From assembly GCA_025618425.1 (NCBI GenBank), contig CM046837.1:19128999-19192998 (forward strand): 64,000 nt of DNA. The letters are read 5' to 3'. The notes under the pieces are model-generated. The model had not been told where the DNA came from. It saw nothing but the letters and a program-made list of their open reading frames with translations, and did no database searches. The number at the start of each line of letters is the position of its first letter. The first letter of the stretch is position 1. The position numbers were made by a program, and so were the translations under genes. This document shows positions 48,150 to 60,220 of the stretch, in pieces. Origin of the DNA: Heliocidaris tuberculata (lineage: Eukaryota; Echinodermata; Echinoidea; Camarodonta; Echinometridae).

Positions 48150-48760
48150 CGCCGCGTAAATATTCACTGTTGATGATGGAAGCTGTATACAATTGATGCG
48201 CAAAGCAGATATTCCAACGTAAATCCAGAGAATCCTTCCACAGCTTGTTCAGGGAGTTGTCCTTCGATCCAGTCTTGAGTTATCTCCTTGCAGTATTTTT
48301 ATCTTCCACAAGACTCGTCCGATATTATCCTCATCTTATAATCCAATAGAGAGTGTGTGGACTTTTTACTCTGGGATGAATATCACCCCTAAGGAGATTC
48401 TTTTCCACATGTCCGTGCTCACAGAAACAGCACTCTCCAACTCGCTTTCTTTCGATTTGATTTTGAAAGTGCCTCCCGTTTGAGGGGGAGACAGAGTGAC
48501 TAGCCAGCGAATGCACCCACAGACGAATATTCACGACGTGGGCACACACTGGTTTGAGAATGTACCGACTGAGTTGGTTCGACGAGTGCAGGCATGTGCG
48601 AAGAAAGTTGATGTTTGCCGCTACTGTGCGTGCCTGTGCTGCATAACCATAACACAGTCTGGTGAGCCCTATGCAACAGGGCCTATTCCTAGGGTTTCTT
48701 ACCCCACTGTCTGTGGGGAGATGTTCATGCAATGAAGGGGGTAAATGCTCCTGCCAGTAG
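48150..48760. other. CpG-richer non-repetitive patch
   Basis: Contains TACGCCGCGTAAATATTC, AGACTCGTCCGATA and several CpGs up to 48600. A 151-codon minus-strand frame (48331-48786) crosses it, with no domain recognised. Could be promoter or 5' untranslated sequence. 48337-48390 resembles 57407-57470 (AATAGAGAGTGTGTGGACT versus AATAGATAGTGTGTGAACT), so part may belong to a repeat. Confidence 0.35.
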
Positions 48761-49445
48761 TACACTGCTGAGCACTCAATGTGCATTCAATGAACTGAGC
48801 TTGTATGCAGCTTCAACAACACACACTCCCCATACACACTCCTCAAAGTATTTAGTCTATTAAACAGACCCCAATTACTATCAACAACATCATTAAGCCA
48901 ATTACACACTTTAATCATTGGGTGAAACTCAATATAACAACTAAAATACTTTTTCAAACATCATGAATATTACATTTTGATGAGTATACATTAAACCATA
49001 CACAATATGATGAATCATATACAAATTTGAAATTAAACACCAGTGACATATTCTAATTAAGGTCTGAATGAATAAGCTACATGCTTGTTTTCCTCCACAC
49101 ATCCATTCATTCATTCCTTTTACACACACACAATGCAAGATCCAGCTCCAAATGCAGTATACACACACAGATGGAGAAAAGGGATGCAATGAAATGCCAA
49201 ATATGTAAAGGTTAGTTGTATTGTGGAGTATTACAAATGCACATTGATCTATTTTTGGCTAACTCCAGTAATATCATGACTTGCCTTTGCCAAAATAAAT
49301 AGAATTACATCTTCATTGCATCTCTGTCAGGTTTAAATAGACATCTACAACTTAACTTGAAAATTACTCCTTGCCTATATAATTTATTCCATTTTGCAAT
49401 GATAGAATGCCTTAATAAAATATAGGCTTATCACGAGGACACATA
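48761..49445. other. No supported gene
   Basis: AT-rich; nothing recognised. Confidence 0.45.
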
Positions 49446-49490
49446 TTTCAGTTTCAGTTTCAGTTTCAGTTTCAGTTTTATTTTCATTTC
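49446..49490 (-). mobile_element. 3' tail of a minus-strand non-LTR retrotransposon
   Basis: (TTTCAG)n followed by TTTTATTTTCATTTCC. On the minus strand this reads GGAAATGAAAATAAAACTGA and then (CTGAAA)n, that is, a poly(A)-signal-like end with a hexameric tail. No coding body is visible upstream. Confidence 0.5.
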
Positions 49491-50120
49491 CAACAGAATA
49501 GTGATTTTAACAAGAAATCAAATATACAATTCAATATTCAATAACAAAATACATTTTACATGGTTTAAAGTTATAAAATAGAAAGTATTCATAGACATCC
49601 AGTATAATATAAAATATTCCAATATTCCAATATTCCAATATTCCAATATGCGAATCTTCAATTATGTTGTATTTCAATGAAAACAAATATTTAAAAAAAA
49701 GAAAGAAAAAAGACAGATTGGGGATGTTACTGTTAAAATCATATTAGGCCCTATAATCATGTGAAATATTAAAGTGCATAATAATTAACTATTCATTATC
49801 TTATGCCCTTACAATAATGGGTAAAAATATCATTATGGAAATCAATAAAATATGGTGAAAAAATTTGTTTATTATAAGAGATTTCTCTGTATCTCTGCCA
49901 CCATAATATTGAGGTTTGGCTTCAAATGTAATTTTGTGTTCTGAGAATTGACAATTAACAAGTGCATATATCACAAAAACACATACTTCTATGAAATCTA
50001 TGAAATAGTATCTGCCCAACTGAGTTAAGAATTAGGCCATATTGCACTGAATTTCTTTTTTTAATGTTTGTAAAATTACACGCTATTTTTTCTTTAGCAA
50101 TCACCGGGTTCATTTCCTCA
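49491..50120. other. No supported gene; short tandem repeat
   Basis: Five copies of ATATTCCA-like octamers at about 49612-49649. Otherwise AT-rich. Confidence 0.5.
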
Positions 50121-50382
50121 CAGGGGCATATCCAGAGTTTTGCTATCAATTCTAGCAAGGAGTGCCACTTGGTTTTCAAATGGGGAGGGGGGGGGGATGA
50201 GGGGGGCTGGCTGTGTTCACGAGAAACACTGAGCGGTCTCAGGGGTGGCTCAAGGATTTTATTGAGGGGGAGGGGTCCAATTCACACACAAAAAAACCTT
50301 TGACAAGCAAAAACAAAAAAGGGCGGTCCGGACCCCATGAAACACCCCCCCCCTCTCCCCCCCATGCATGGATCTGCCCTTG
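50121..50382. mobile_element. MITE with CAGGGGC/GCCCTTG ends (hAT-like)
   Basis: Left end CAGGGGCATATCCAGAG; right end CATGGATCTGCCCTTG. The interior has two G-runs and a C-run and GACCCCATGAAAC, as in 8341-8386. No 8-bp duplication could be recognised at the edges. Confidence 0.55.
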
Positions 50383-50934
50383 TCTGATATCTCAAGGTCA
50401 AACCTGCATGGACTAATAGAGAATCACCTATAATGATCATCATTACATATATGCTCCAAACAACCTTCAGCTCTACTTATGTCCTCTATCCCTTACTTTT
50501 TTGATCCTCTGATAACTACCCATTCATATGCTTTTATTGACACAATAAATGGACTAGACTTGATATTCTAAAGACTAGTCTAGATCCCATTCAGCTCTCC
50601 TCATCTTGAGCTATTGGTCATCCTATTGTCGAAGGTAGCGGAGATTATGCGCATGTTTGATCATGCATGGCTCGATCAGACTGTTGAATAGTATTCACAG
50701 ATTGGTATCACCTGTGATTCACAAGGTATCACTGCTTGAACAGCTACACAAATATTTCCTTTCTGCTTATATCATTACACCAAATATTTTCATTCCACTT
50801 ATTTTCATTCATGGATCGGACTCTTTTTAAAATAAAAAGTTGGTACTGATGTTGGGAATGAGGGGGGGGGGGTGGGAGCCCGTTAGCAGTTGATATCGTT
50901 GCTGATACAATGGCAACTTTCCTTCTTGTATGCA
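50383..50934. other. No recognisable feature
   Basis: AT-rich; a short G-run near 50862-50873. Confidence 0.45.
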
Positions 50935-51157
50935 AGGGGCAAGGGGGCATAACCAGGAAGTGCCCTCCCCCCTTTGAAACTCAAAACAGCGTACCTCAAA
51001 TACACGACCTGAAAAATGTGCCTCCTTTTTAAATTTTCGACCAAAAAGGCAATTAAACAAACAAAAATTGTTATAACCCTTTTTTTCTGCTTGTCAGAAA
51101 TTTTCAGAATTGTGCCCCTCCCCCTTTTTTTTCTTTTACAAAATCCTGGATCCACCC
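50935..51157. mobile_element. G/C-run MITE, family J copy 2
   Basis: Shares with 22361-22556 the run TTGTCAGAAATTTTCAGAAT, TTGTGCCCCTCCCC, a T-run and ACAAAATCCTGGATCC. Confidence 0.6.
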
Positions 51158-52882
51158 AAACTCTACCGTTCTCTCCCTCTACACTGTTTATTAAAGCGTT
51201 GAGGGAACCAGCACACTTCTGTAGCTGAGATGCCAGCCATGCAGGGAGGAAGCGTTAGAGTGGTAAATCATAATGGGCAGGAAACTGCTCCTGTCAGAGA
51301 GCACCTTTCCATCATGGTAGGCTGTCAGTAACGAAAAGGAACGATCAAAAACTGGCTTCGTTTGATCCTAACTGCCAGCACTCACACAAGAACTAGCACA
51401 TACAAGCATGATGTTTGTGCCACGTTTAGTGTTTCTCTTTTATAGGAAAAAAAAGGGGGGGGGGCAATTTCAGAAGCTCTGGGGCAAATTTGTCCCAAGC
51501 CCCCATTTATTATTTGAGCAATGAGCATGGATTAAGGAATATAATATATGCTGATAAACATCAAATTTCAATAAAACAAAACACGACAAATTGATCTCAC
51601 ACTGAAAATCCTGAGAATGATATGATGAATATTCTCATCAAAGTCAGAATACTAATATTCTCATGGCAGGGTCCTGGAATAATACTCTACAAATATATAA
51701 ATGCCCTAGAAATATACTTTATAACACCCCTAGATATATAAAATTGCATTGTATATCTTGCACTTCCAGTGGGTCTTCTATTTATTTACTTGTTCAGAAT
51801 TAAGTTATCTCAACAATGAATATAGTGAGAAAATGGTCTGTGTGAACGGAACAACAAATCAAATCTGTATGATAAATCTGTCCAAACTATTGACAATGAG
51901 AACGGAGCAAGCTAAATGTGACAGAGTCAGACAAGCAAAAGTCTATTAACCCGTTAAAAGTATCTGTGACAGCTAGTTAATTGGCTTAACAGGCTAGAAA
52001 CACACGACCAATGGCGCAACTTCCACAATAACCAAGTCGATGCTTTCAGGATTGTGCAGTGCGAGGAATTCCGGCTGACCCAAATAGCATGGGTCGTCAA
52101 AGCGCCTGCCTACTCTAATCAAGATGGAATCGCAGTGACAACAAATCGCTTCTCCTTGCTTGAGCAGGGTTTTTTTTTTTTTTCTTTCTTTGTGGACGTC
52201 TGTTACAAGATGGCGATTGGTGACAATCACGGTTCGTTTTATGGTTTTATGGACTTGTTTTTTATCTCGTCAGCTCCTCTTTCCTGCGATCTATGGTGTC
52301 TGCAGAATAAGCAGGCAAACTAATCAACAGAGTACTACTCAGCTATAAAAGAACGATTAGTGGTTGACTTTCTTTTGATGGAAAACATTCAATCAAAATC
52401 CGCATTATAAGTATTCGTATATGCCTAATCCATCAGATACCCACTTTTCTTTCATATTTCTGCATTCTTATATCCATGTGTTTCGCTATCTGCCCTCTTA
52501 AATACATGCCTTATCCAGAAGGCTTACTCATGAAGCAGTGCCTCATGCTGATATTTTGTTTTCGTGAAAAAAATCTCGATCACATCATCGCTGAATTTCT
52601 CCTTGCAAGATGCTGAAGTTGCACAAAGTATTTTTAATAAAGAATAGACAAGCAATTTTATATTGCTTCTAGTCTATCCCCTGCTCTCTCCCTCTTTGTT
52701 TCTCTCTGTGCCCTTCTCTCTATGTGTACAGTATATCTCTGTTTCACACACACTGTCTTTATCTGTATCTCTCTCTTTTTCTGCCTTTTCCCATCTTTTC
52801 TCTCTCTCTCTACCTCCCTCTCAATTTCCTTCAGATTTTACTCTGACACACAACCTCAGGTGCATTATGGAGTTTTTTTTGT

Positions 52883-52914
<32 letters not shown>

Positions 52915-53710
52915 GTTGTTGTTGTTGTTGTTTTTTTTTTTTTTGGGGGGGGGGGGCGTATACAAGAAAATGCAAAGACTTAAGAGCATGCATCTCTGGT
53001 CCCCAAAACAGCAGCTTTCAATCAAAAACAGAAAAATATGAGAAACATATCAAAACAGTTTGTTCAAAATCAGACATTATTGATAAAAAGTATGATTTTT
53101 TCAATACTGGAATTCATTATCATTCTCTCCCTATACATTGATTGTTTTTTGTAATTTTTTATTATCATTGTCATCTTAAATTTCCCTTTTTTCCAAGAAA
53201 AACAATTTCCCCATGTTTTGCCAAAGTTATATTGATTGTCATACCTTATCATGAAAATCCTCATTTTGGAGGATGAAGTTCTCATTATGAAGTACAAATT
53301 TCCCTTGCAATTTAAAACAAAGTTCTCCTTTGAGCTCTAAAAGTTTACCATACTAATCAGCACATCAAATTCATGTACTATGATTACCTTTCATAAAACT
53401 GCACACAGAAATTCTGCTTTAAAAAATCCATTTCTCTCAGAGATTTTATTTTTGCCTGTAAGATAGAGAATTCATTATGTATTCATTGCCTGTCACCGGG
53501 TTACAGCCTTTAAATCTTAATTTATAGCCAGGACTTATTCCTGCATTAGATGCGTTCTAAATGCATAGAAGCTTCTGCCAGCCCTGGAAACAAAGTCACT
53601 TAACGTACCATTGGCATTTTTTCCGATGACTTACCTTACGATGTATTCCTCATTTTCCTTTATTTTCTCCTTTTTAAGATTTAGTCTGTAAGTTCTCATT
53701 TCAATACAAC
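51158..53710. other. No confirmed gene
   Basis: 51180-51350 and 51990-52320 are less AT-rich. The latter has two AAGATGG motifs (near 52122 and 52207; the second is AAGATGGCG, YY1-like). A CT-rich stretch runs 52675-52830, and a T-run joined to a G-run lies at 52930-52957. Confidence 0.4.
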
Positions 53711-53912
53711 CAAGCCTAATGCTTTGCATCATATAGATAAACGATGGTGGTATTGATTAAAAACCCAAACATTAAAAAACTTTTAAAAAATAGAAATCAA
53801 AAGGAATGTCACAAGCCTGATGCTTTGCATCATATAGATAAACAATGGTGGTATTAATTAAAAATCCAAACATTAAAACAACTTTTAAAAAATCAAAACC
53901 AATTTAGGATTA
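53711..53912. repeat. Tandem duplication, period 101 bp
   Basis: CAAGCCTAATGCTTTGCATC at 53711 recurs as CAAGCCTGATGCTTTGCATC at 53812, and the following ~100 bp (ATATAGATAAACGATGGTGG and onward) are repeated with a few changes. Confidence 0.93.
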
Positions 53913-55839
53913 CTTTCTCATTGTTAACACACACAAAAAAAAATGACTAAAACATAACTAATAAATCTTATGACAGGCCATGATCTTCGTATTGTTGGAG
54001 CGAAAATATAACATTCCATCTACAGAGGTGTAGCTAGACTATTCAGAGCTTTAATGACAAGTTTAATAGCTGCAAATTTCTGAAAAAAGCAACAAAAAAC
54101 AACAATAACCCAAACAAACAAAAACAGATTCTCAGATTTACCATACAGGGTAAGAATCGATACAGCTGGCAGATTTTACAAATTTGCCAACAAATGTTCA
54201 AGAAACCTTTAAAAAAAAAAAGAAAAGCAAATAAAAGTCTTCAATCATTTTTATTTTTATTGCTGACAGGTTTATAAACTTATAAAATATCCAGAATTTG
54301 TTGACAGAAAACTGTGAAGGGGGTGTTAGCTGCCCCCCCCCCCCCCCCAGTGATACCTCTGAGTCTATCATATTTGTAGAAATATTCCTCTGAATACAAA
54401 TAGCATCCAATGCAGGAGTCCAAGCAGTGAGCTACATGACAAGGTCATACAACAAATGTTACTTGCCCTTGTCAAGATTTGAAGAGGTCATCTATTGAGC
54501 ATAGCCAAGACTTATGGGATAAGAAATCATGAATTACATCCTTCTCTACCTGTGTATTTCAATATTCCAACAACAGCTGGATAAAAAAGTAAGAATCAGG
54601 ATTACTAAAAATAGGCTAAAATTTAACCACATGGTCATGAAAGTGATCATTCATTTGGCTTAAAATGTTACATGTATAAAATCTGTGGGGAAAAACAATT
54701 CTTTTAAGGGTAAAATAAATGTTCATTTTCAACAACAATGGTAACGCAATGGTAATGCTATTGGAACTGCAGTATAAATAACCCTTCTATCATAGATATC
54801 ATAACTACAGGACTAAGTCAAAAGAAATTTTTGACAATTATCACTACCCATGTAATCTTACTCCCTTTTAGAGTTTAGACTAATTTTTACTATGTTCATG
54901 TATTGTTGAAAGTTATATATATTCCTTTAAATGTAATATTGGATTATGGTATTAAAGTGAATTTACAGATAAACCATCAAAATATTTTTTTTTTAACTGC
55001 TGATAGTTAAGAGAATATTGTTAAAGAGACTTTGTTTTTGTTGTTGTTGGTTTTTTTTTTTTTTTTTGGGGGGGGAGGGTTAGTAATGCAAAAACATGAA
55101 TAAAAGTCTGGGTTTTTTAAAAGTTTGTTGACAACCATATGAAGAAGTGGTAACTTTAAAATGAAACAAAAACATAGTCTGGTAACTTATAAACACATGA
55201 GGTGCAGATACCCACTGTTATCAATTCATATCCTGAAGCTGAACAATAGACACAAGTCACAACTGAATACCCTGGTATTATAAACAAAATTGCAACATCA
55301 TATCCGTATTATTGATTCTTGCCTTGCCAAGCTTTATTTGATGTCATAATGTCAGTAGAAAATACTTCTCCTTTCAAAATTGAAAACCAGCATGCACACA
55401 TAGCACATGCACAAGCTATACCTATGACATAATTGCTTCTTGCCCGTTTCTAGTTTCCTTTCCAATAAAAAAATGTCAAAAATTTAAACAAAGCCTCTGC
55501 TATCTTCCCAACTAAAAGCCAGTATATTCTGTAGATATGATTATCATTCAGAGCAAAACCTACCATTAGATCCACCTCTAAAACTCTACACTGTACATCT
55601 CAAAGTGAAACAAAATTTAGTTAAGTATTTCGTCAAAATGGCAACTGGGTCTACAGAGCGATAGCCCAAATGTTATTAAGATATAGGGCTTCATTTTAGA
55701 TTGAATTGATTGATTCTCCGGCCTATTGAGGCAAACTTGTACAAAATTAGTTGTATATTGTTGAAAATGCAATATTTCTCAATTTTTCCTTACCACAGGT
55801 CTTTTTGAGGTTTACAGAGCTCTTAGTTTTAGGACTTAC
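53913..55839. other. No supported gene
   Basis: AT-rich. C-run at 54333-54348, T-run plus G-run at 55051-55077. Confidence 0.5.
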
Positions 55840-55884
55840 CAGAGCTAAATTGGTTACTGCTCTCACATATTTTTGCACTGCATC
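55840..55884 (-). CDS. Possible 45-nt coding exon, unidentified
   Basis: On the minus strand a TAG acceptor is followed by 15 open codons (DAVQKYVRAVTNLAL) and a consensus donor CTG/GTAAGT. The peptide has protein-like composition and phase 0 at both ends. The acceptor lacks a good pyrimidine tract, and the phase does not join directly to the 62-nt exon. I do not recognise the peptide. Confidence 0.25.
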
Positions 55885-56783
55885 CTAGGGTATTCATCTG
55901 AATGAACCACATCATATCAAGTATGTATCTGTGTCTTAATTTGAAGTTTAGTAAATACCTCCTTTTCTTCAATTCTCTCGCAATGAAAAGCTTAAGAAGA
56001 TGTTGCAATAATTCAATTAGACAAAGTAAGCATTCTGAGGCACACATTTCACTTTATTTCATAACTACAGTACATTATGAGTATCCCACACATGTAAGGT
56101 ATACACAGGATTCTGTTTTTAATAATAAAATGTCTCCCCATCTGATCCCCGAAGGCAAAGATGCGCTTCGTATAAATGTGATGAATTAAAGAGACTCCAT
56201 ATTCTTTGTGGAGTACGTGCTTGATATATATGACAAAGCAATACCAAAAGCTGCTTCAGGCTGAGTGTATATTGTGATGAAAAGTCAGGACAAGAAGGGA
56301 ATGGGAAGATGAAATTAATTCAGGAGGAGAGGGATGGCACATTGAGAAGACGATATACTGCAATTTCTGAAATATTTTTACACCACCAGAAGGAGAAACC
56401 AGAAACCATGTAAAACAGAGAATGTTTTACTATATTCAGCACTTTTCAAGTGTAAATAAAAGCATTTCAATTCTATATCAATCTCTCTGAAAATGTTTCT
56501 AATATAAAGAGATATTCACTTTTTTATTTACTCTTCTTTGATCAAGAAATTAATTTGAAAAAAAAAGACATTAAAAAAGAAAATTACACCAGTTTTTTAG
56601 ATATGCATCATACTCATCACAAAAAATAAGTTAACCTATTGTGTATGATTTGATTTTGGTGTAATATGCATTTTCCATAGACACAAACCTGAGTTATTTT
56701 GGACTAAGTATTCAACAGGGTAAATATGTAATTTTTATCTTCATGCAAAATCACTGGCATAGGCATGCATACATGCATGTTAA
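55885..56783. other. No supported gene
   Basis: AT-rich; nothing recognised. Confidence 0.45.
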
Positions 56784-57386
56784 GTAGCTTTAATAGCGAA
56801 ACATGATGGCACGTAAAAACGCAGGAAAGACGCATATGACAAAATTATTCAAAATCATGATTTCATTCTGTAGAGGCAGAACCAAAATATTAGGATGTAG
56901 AATTAGTATTTAAAGATAAAGTTGAGTTCTGGTCATGAGATTGACTTGTGAAAGAAACCGTCTCAAAGCAATTAGGAAAGGTTGATTATATAGCACATAA
57001 GAATTGGTGTATGCTGTAAGGTTTGGAATCACCAAAATGATAAGAAATTGACTCAATCCTGCTGAGAGTCATGTGCACTGCACACGGAACTATGTATATG
57101 GGACTACACACAAACATTCAGCCCAAACATTTCAGCTGTTTCTTGTCATATTTTGAATGTGAGGGCATTTGAAGAGCTATCCTTTTCAGGGGACATGTCT
57201 GCTATGATAATCTTCCAAACTAACATAATAACAATGAGAATTCTCACAAATTATTTTTTACCTTTCCCAGAACTCAAGCTTCCCTTTAACTCTATAAACA
57301 ATTTTAAACAAAATAACATGAAAACTTTTTTTCAGACAGGTCTGATTGTGATTTTACATGCACAGGTTGCGTTTTGCTAAGCTACC
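56784..57386. mobile_element. Family H-like element split by a family B insertion
   Basis: Left end GTAGCTTTAATAGCGAAACA then ATGATGGCACGTAAAAACGC, similar to the family H terminus at 24445; right end TTGCGTTTTGCTAAGCTACC. A whole family B element (56909-57289) sits between them. The right end is shorter than in family H, so the pairing is probable, not certain. Confidence 0.55.
56909..57289 (+). mobile_element. Family B element, copy 4
   Basis: TTTAAAGATAAAGTTGAGTT on the left, identical for 20 bases to the copy at 2300; right end AGAACTCAAGCTTCCCTTTAA. Confidence 0.87.
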
Positions 57387-57973
57387 TTAGTAGGGGATAA
57401 TCTATTCATATCTTCCCAAGATTCAATAGATAGTGTGTGAACTCTACACTGCACAAAAATATCCCATCCAAAATTAACTCATAGCCCGCTATTGTCGACC
57501 ACTGTCACTTCCGGGTTCTCGCTTCTGTTGACGATCGTCGACAGAAATCACGTACAAAAGATATAGCCTTTGAAATAATCCAGCAGCCATGGGTTTCATA
57601 ATGCACAGGGCAAAGAGTTAAAATGAACACTTACACAAATTTGATATTGTAATGGTCAGTGCTTACAATTCTGAAATCAGCTAATACAGAGGGAGGGAGA
57701 GGGAGGAACGGAGAGGGCAATGAAGAATAATTAGAGTAATACAAATTGATATATACATGCAAGTAATAGAACTGACAGAACTAGAGCAAATATACGAGAG
57801 ATGGAAAATAGAAAGACTGAGGAAGAAGAGAATTGGTATGGAAGATAGAAGAGCGATTCATAAAGCCATTTTGAAAAGTACCTTTTCATCTATATGCTCT
57901 CCCAAATGAACCAATTTGATGAAAGAAAAATCCAAAAAGCATTTGGTGAATTAAATGGGATTAGATACTTGCA
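57290..57973. other. No confirmed gene
   Basis: 57480-57560 has CpG-bearing sequence with CACTTCCGG (ETS-like) and GTTGACGATCGTCGAC, a near-palindrome. Possible regulatory or element-derived sequence. Confidence 0.35.
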
Positions 57974-58499
57974 TTAAAGGTAATGTTTAGTTTTGGACTT
58001 TTGGTAAGTCTTAAAAACTTTTCGTCATATTCATTGGATTTTTGTTGATAAATAGCAAAATACTAGCAATACAAAGATACTGAGAAGATTTCACGTCCTA
58101 AAGTGGCATATTAAACAAATGACAGGCAAACCATAATTTAGGTGCCGGGTCAAGGATATAAACTCCCAACAACTTCAGCGTGCACTATACACCATACATG
58201 CATTCAAAACCTACACACAGTGACACACACATGCTATCTCTGTGCGAAGCCTCAAGATTGTTGTGCGGCGAGCCGTCGGGGTGGAAAAGTCCTAGCGTAG
58301 GGCAATATATTGCCGTGATCTAGCGTTCCTTACATATATTTACAGTAAAATTCACCGGAAATCATTGATGGAATACCAAATGATCCCGTACAAACATCTT
58401 TTGATACATGGAAAACAACATCAGACTATATTTCACACGTTTCTTTCCAATTTCCTTTTTGCTACTTAAAACTGTACAGGAGCTTTAAACGAATGTTCT
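57974..58499 (+). mobile_element. Family F element, copy 2
   Basis: TTAAAGGTAATGTTTAGTTT at the left and ACTGTACAGGAGCTTTAA at the right. It matches 7724-8279 along its length but lacks the A-run. The TTAA is kept at both ends. Confidence 0.83.
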
Positions 58500-58750
58500 C
58501 TGTGAATCTAATATATCCATCATGAAGCTGCAAATTAACCCACGTACTCTTGACGATTATCACAATCAAACCCGAATTCCTTCAGTAATAGTCATAAAAA
58601 TCATTCAACACCTACTAATAACAAGTTCTTCTGCTGCAAAACAATAACATTGAGATTCCGGTTTATATCTACCGCTACAACCAGTAAAGTCACAAGGACG
58701 CGTGATGACACAAGGACGTATAATGTCACAAGGACACATAATGGAGTAGG

Positions 58751-59032
58751 CTAGTATTTTCACCCGAATGAACCAATTTCTGGCACTGAAGTTAATCGGA
58801 TGGGTTAATTTGAATTTTAATTGATTTTGCTACCTAGATTTTAAGTTTAAAAATACTTTAAGTACACACATTAGCATTAAAAATAGACTGTAAGTTTGAA
58901 AACACTTCAAATACGTTATCTAACATGTGTATTTAAACTCAAAGCCCACGTAGCTAAGGTAATTTACCTGTAAATTAACCCATCCCATTAACTCCAGTGC
59001 AAGAAATCAGTTCATTCAGCTGAAAATAGTAC
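58751..59032. mobile_element. Fold-back MITE, ~60-bp arms
   Basis: CTAGTATTTTCACCCGAATG and AACCAATTTCTGGCACTGAA pair with AGTGCAAGAAATCAGTTCAT and TCAGCTGAAAATAGTAC; inner arms TCGGATGGGTTAATTTGAAT and GTAAATTAACCCATCCCATT also pair. About 280 bp, non-coding. Confidence 0.8.
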
Positions 59033-59500
59033 TTCATCATGCATCATTGTGACATTAATGGTTGTAACATACCCAAACCCTTTCTCTCTATCCCATAATA
59101 CCTTGTCCATTCTCAATTTCCATAATGATAATATTTACCCTTCAAATCATTACAACCTAGTTCCCTTTATACTACAAAGGAATACTAATCATTGCGAGCA
59201 AAAGTAAGCAATGGCTGATTCAAAGAAATTCAAGAATGTAGCAGAATTTCTTGAACCACTGTGCTAACCAACTTTCCAAACAGCCATTCTAGCTCTTTTG
59301 AAATTTTGATGACATTTAAGAATAACTAGACTTTTTGCCTTTTCTACTCTCAATCATAAATATCTTGATATCTAAAGGAGTAATGGTTTATGAACTAAGA
59401 ACCTCTCTATAATTGGACAATTTTGTTTTTACGAATATAACAATCATAATTTGGCAAATGAAATTCTTGATTACAAGCACTTTAGAATGATTTGTTAAGT
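59033..59500. other. No recognisable feature
   Basis: AT-rich; nothing supported. Confidence 0.45.
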
Positions 59501-59740
59501 GATAATAACAATGATAATAATGGTGGCTCCAACATTATTACCTTGCTCCTAGCCGAGCGGCCAAATTTGTAGCGCTTTAGCATATAATATCTGGTGCCCA
59601 AGCTTTGGTTGAGATGGATGGAGAGTGGCAAATGAGCATCAATATCTTCACAAAGGATGTTAGTGCTGGGCTGGGATTCGAACCCTCAACCTTTTTGATT
59701 GAGAGTCAAGTGAATGAACCACTATACCACGACACCTCAA
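59501..59740 (-). mobile_element. tRNA-derived SINE
   Basis: On the minus strand a Pol III A box (TGGTATAGTGG, 59729-59719) and B box (GGTTCGAATCCC, 59684-59673) are spaced as in a tRNA. About 150 bp of body follow, then an AT-rich tail (AATAATGGTGG... complement of GATAATAACAATGATAATAA). The length of ~240 bp and the tail mark a SINE and not a functional tRNA gene: the acceptor stem does not pair and the sequence runs on. Confidence 0.78.
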
Positions 59741-60220
59741 TAGCTACGTTCATACAGGACTTGTGGTTTCGAAACTTTAAGTTAACGAAACAACGACCCA
59801 CTAACCACAACGGCGGTTCACATGGGCCCGAAACAACGATGATCGTTGTTTTGAAACTACAAGCCGAGCTATCATTGTTAACACCGGAAGTAGTTAGCAA
59901 TTGTGTGCACAGTACACATACAGTTCCTATGTTCATAATTTGTGCGAGGGGTATGACCCTGAAGTTTAACATGAACAGAGAGAGGTCATCGTTAACAACA
60001 AGCGAAACATAAAGTTTATTCCGTTCACATGGTCCCAATGCTCGTGGTTTCGGCGTTATCCATGAGCTTGCTTGTGGTTCTAGAACTATAAGTAAACTTA
60101 AAGTTTCGAAACTAAGAGTCCGTTCATATGGTCTGAAACTACAAGATAACTACAAGTTAACTTTAAGTTTTGTATCTACAAGCGAAACTTAAAGTTTAGC
60201 TCCCATCGTGTGAACCCGAC
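59741..60220 (-). mobile_element. Family G element, copy 2 (inverted)
   Basis: Runs from GCTACGTTCATACAGGACTT to AGCTCCCATCGTGTGAACCC, the reverse of 10675-11080. It keeps several GTTCACATGG-type repeats (59817, 60024, 60122). It directly abuts the SINE at 59740. Confidence 0.78.

Noticed and set aside
48331..48786. 151-codon minus-strand frame
   Set aside because: No recognised domain or splice evidence; kept only as a CpG-richer patch.
53641..53700. Donor AAG/GTAAGT near 53640 on minus as a first exon
   Set aside because: The ATG upstream runs into a stop before the donor, and the other frames do not give the phase needed for exon 2.
59664..59736. tRNA gene
   Set aside because: A and B boxes are present, but the stems do not pair and a SINE body and AT tail follow.
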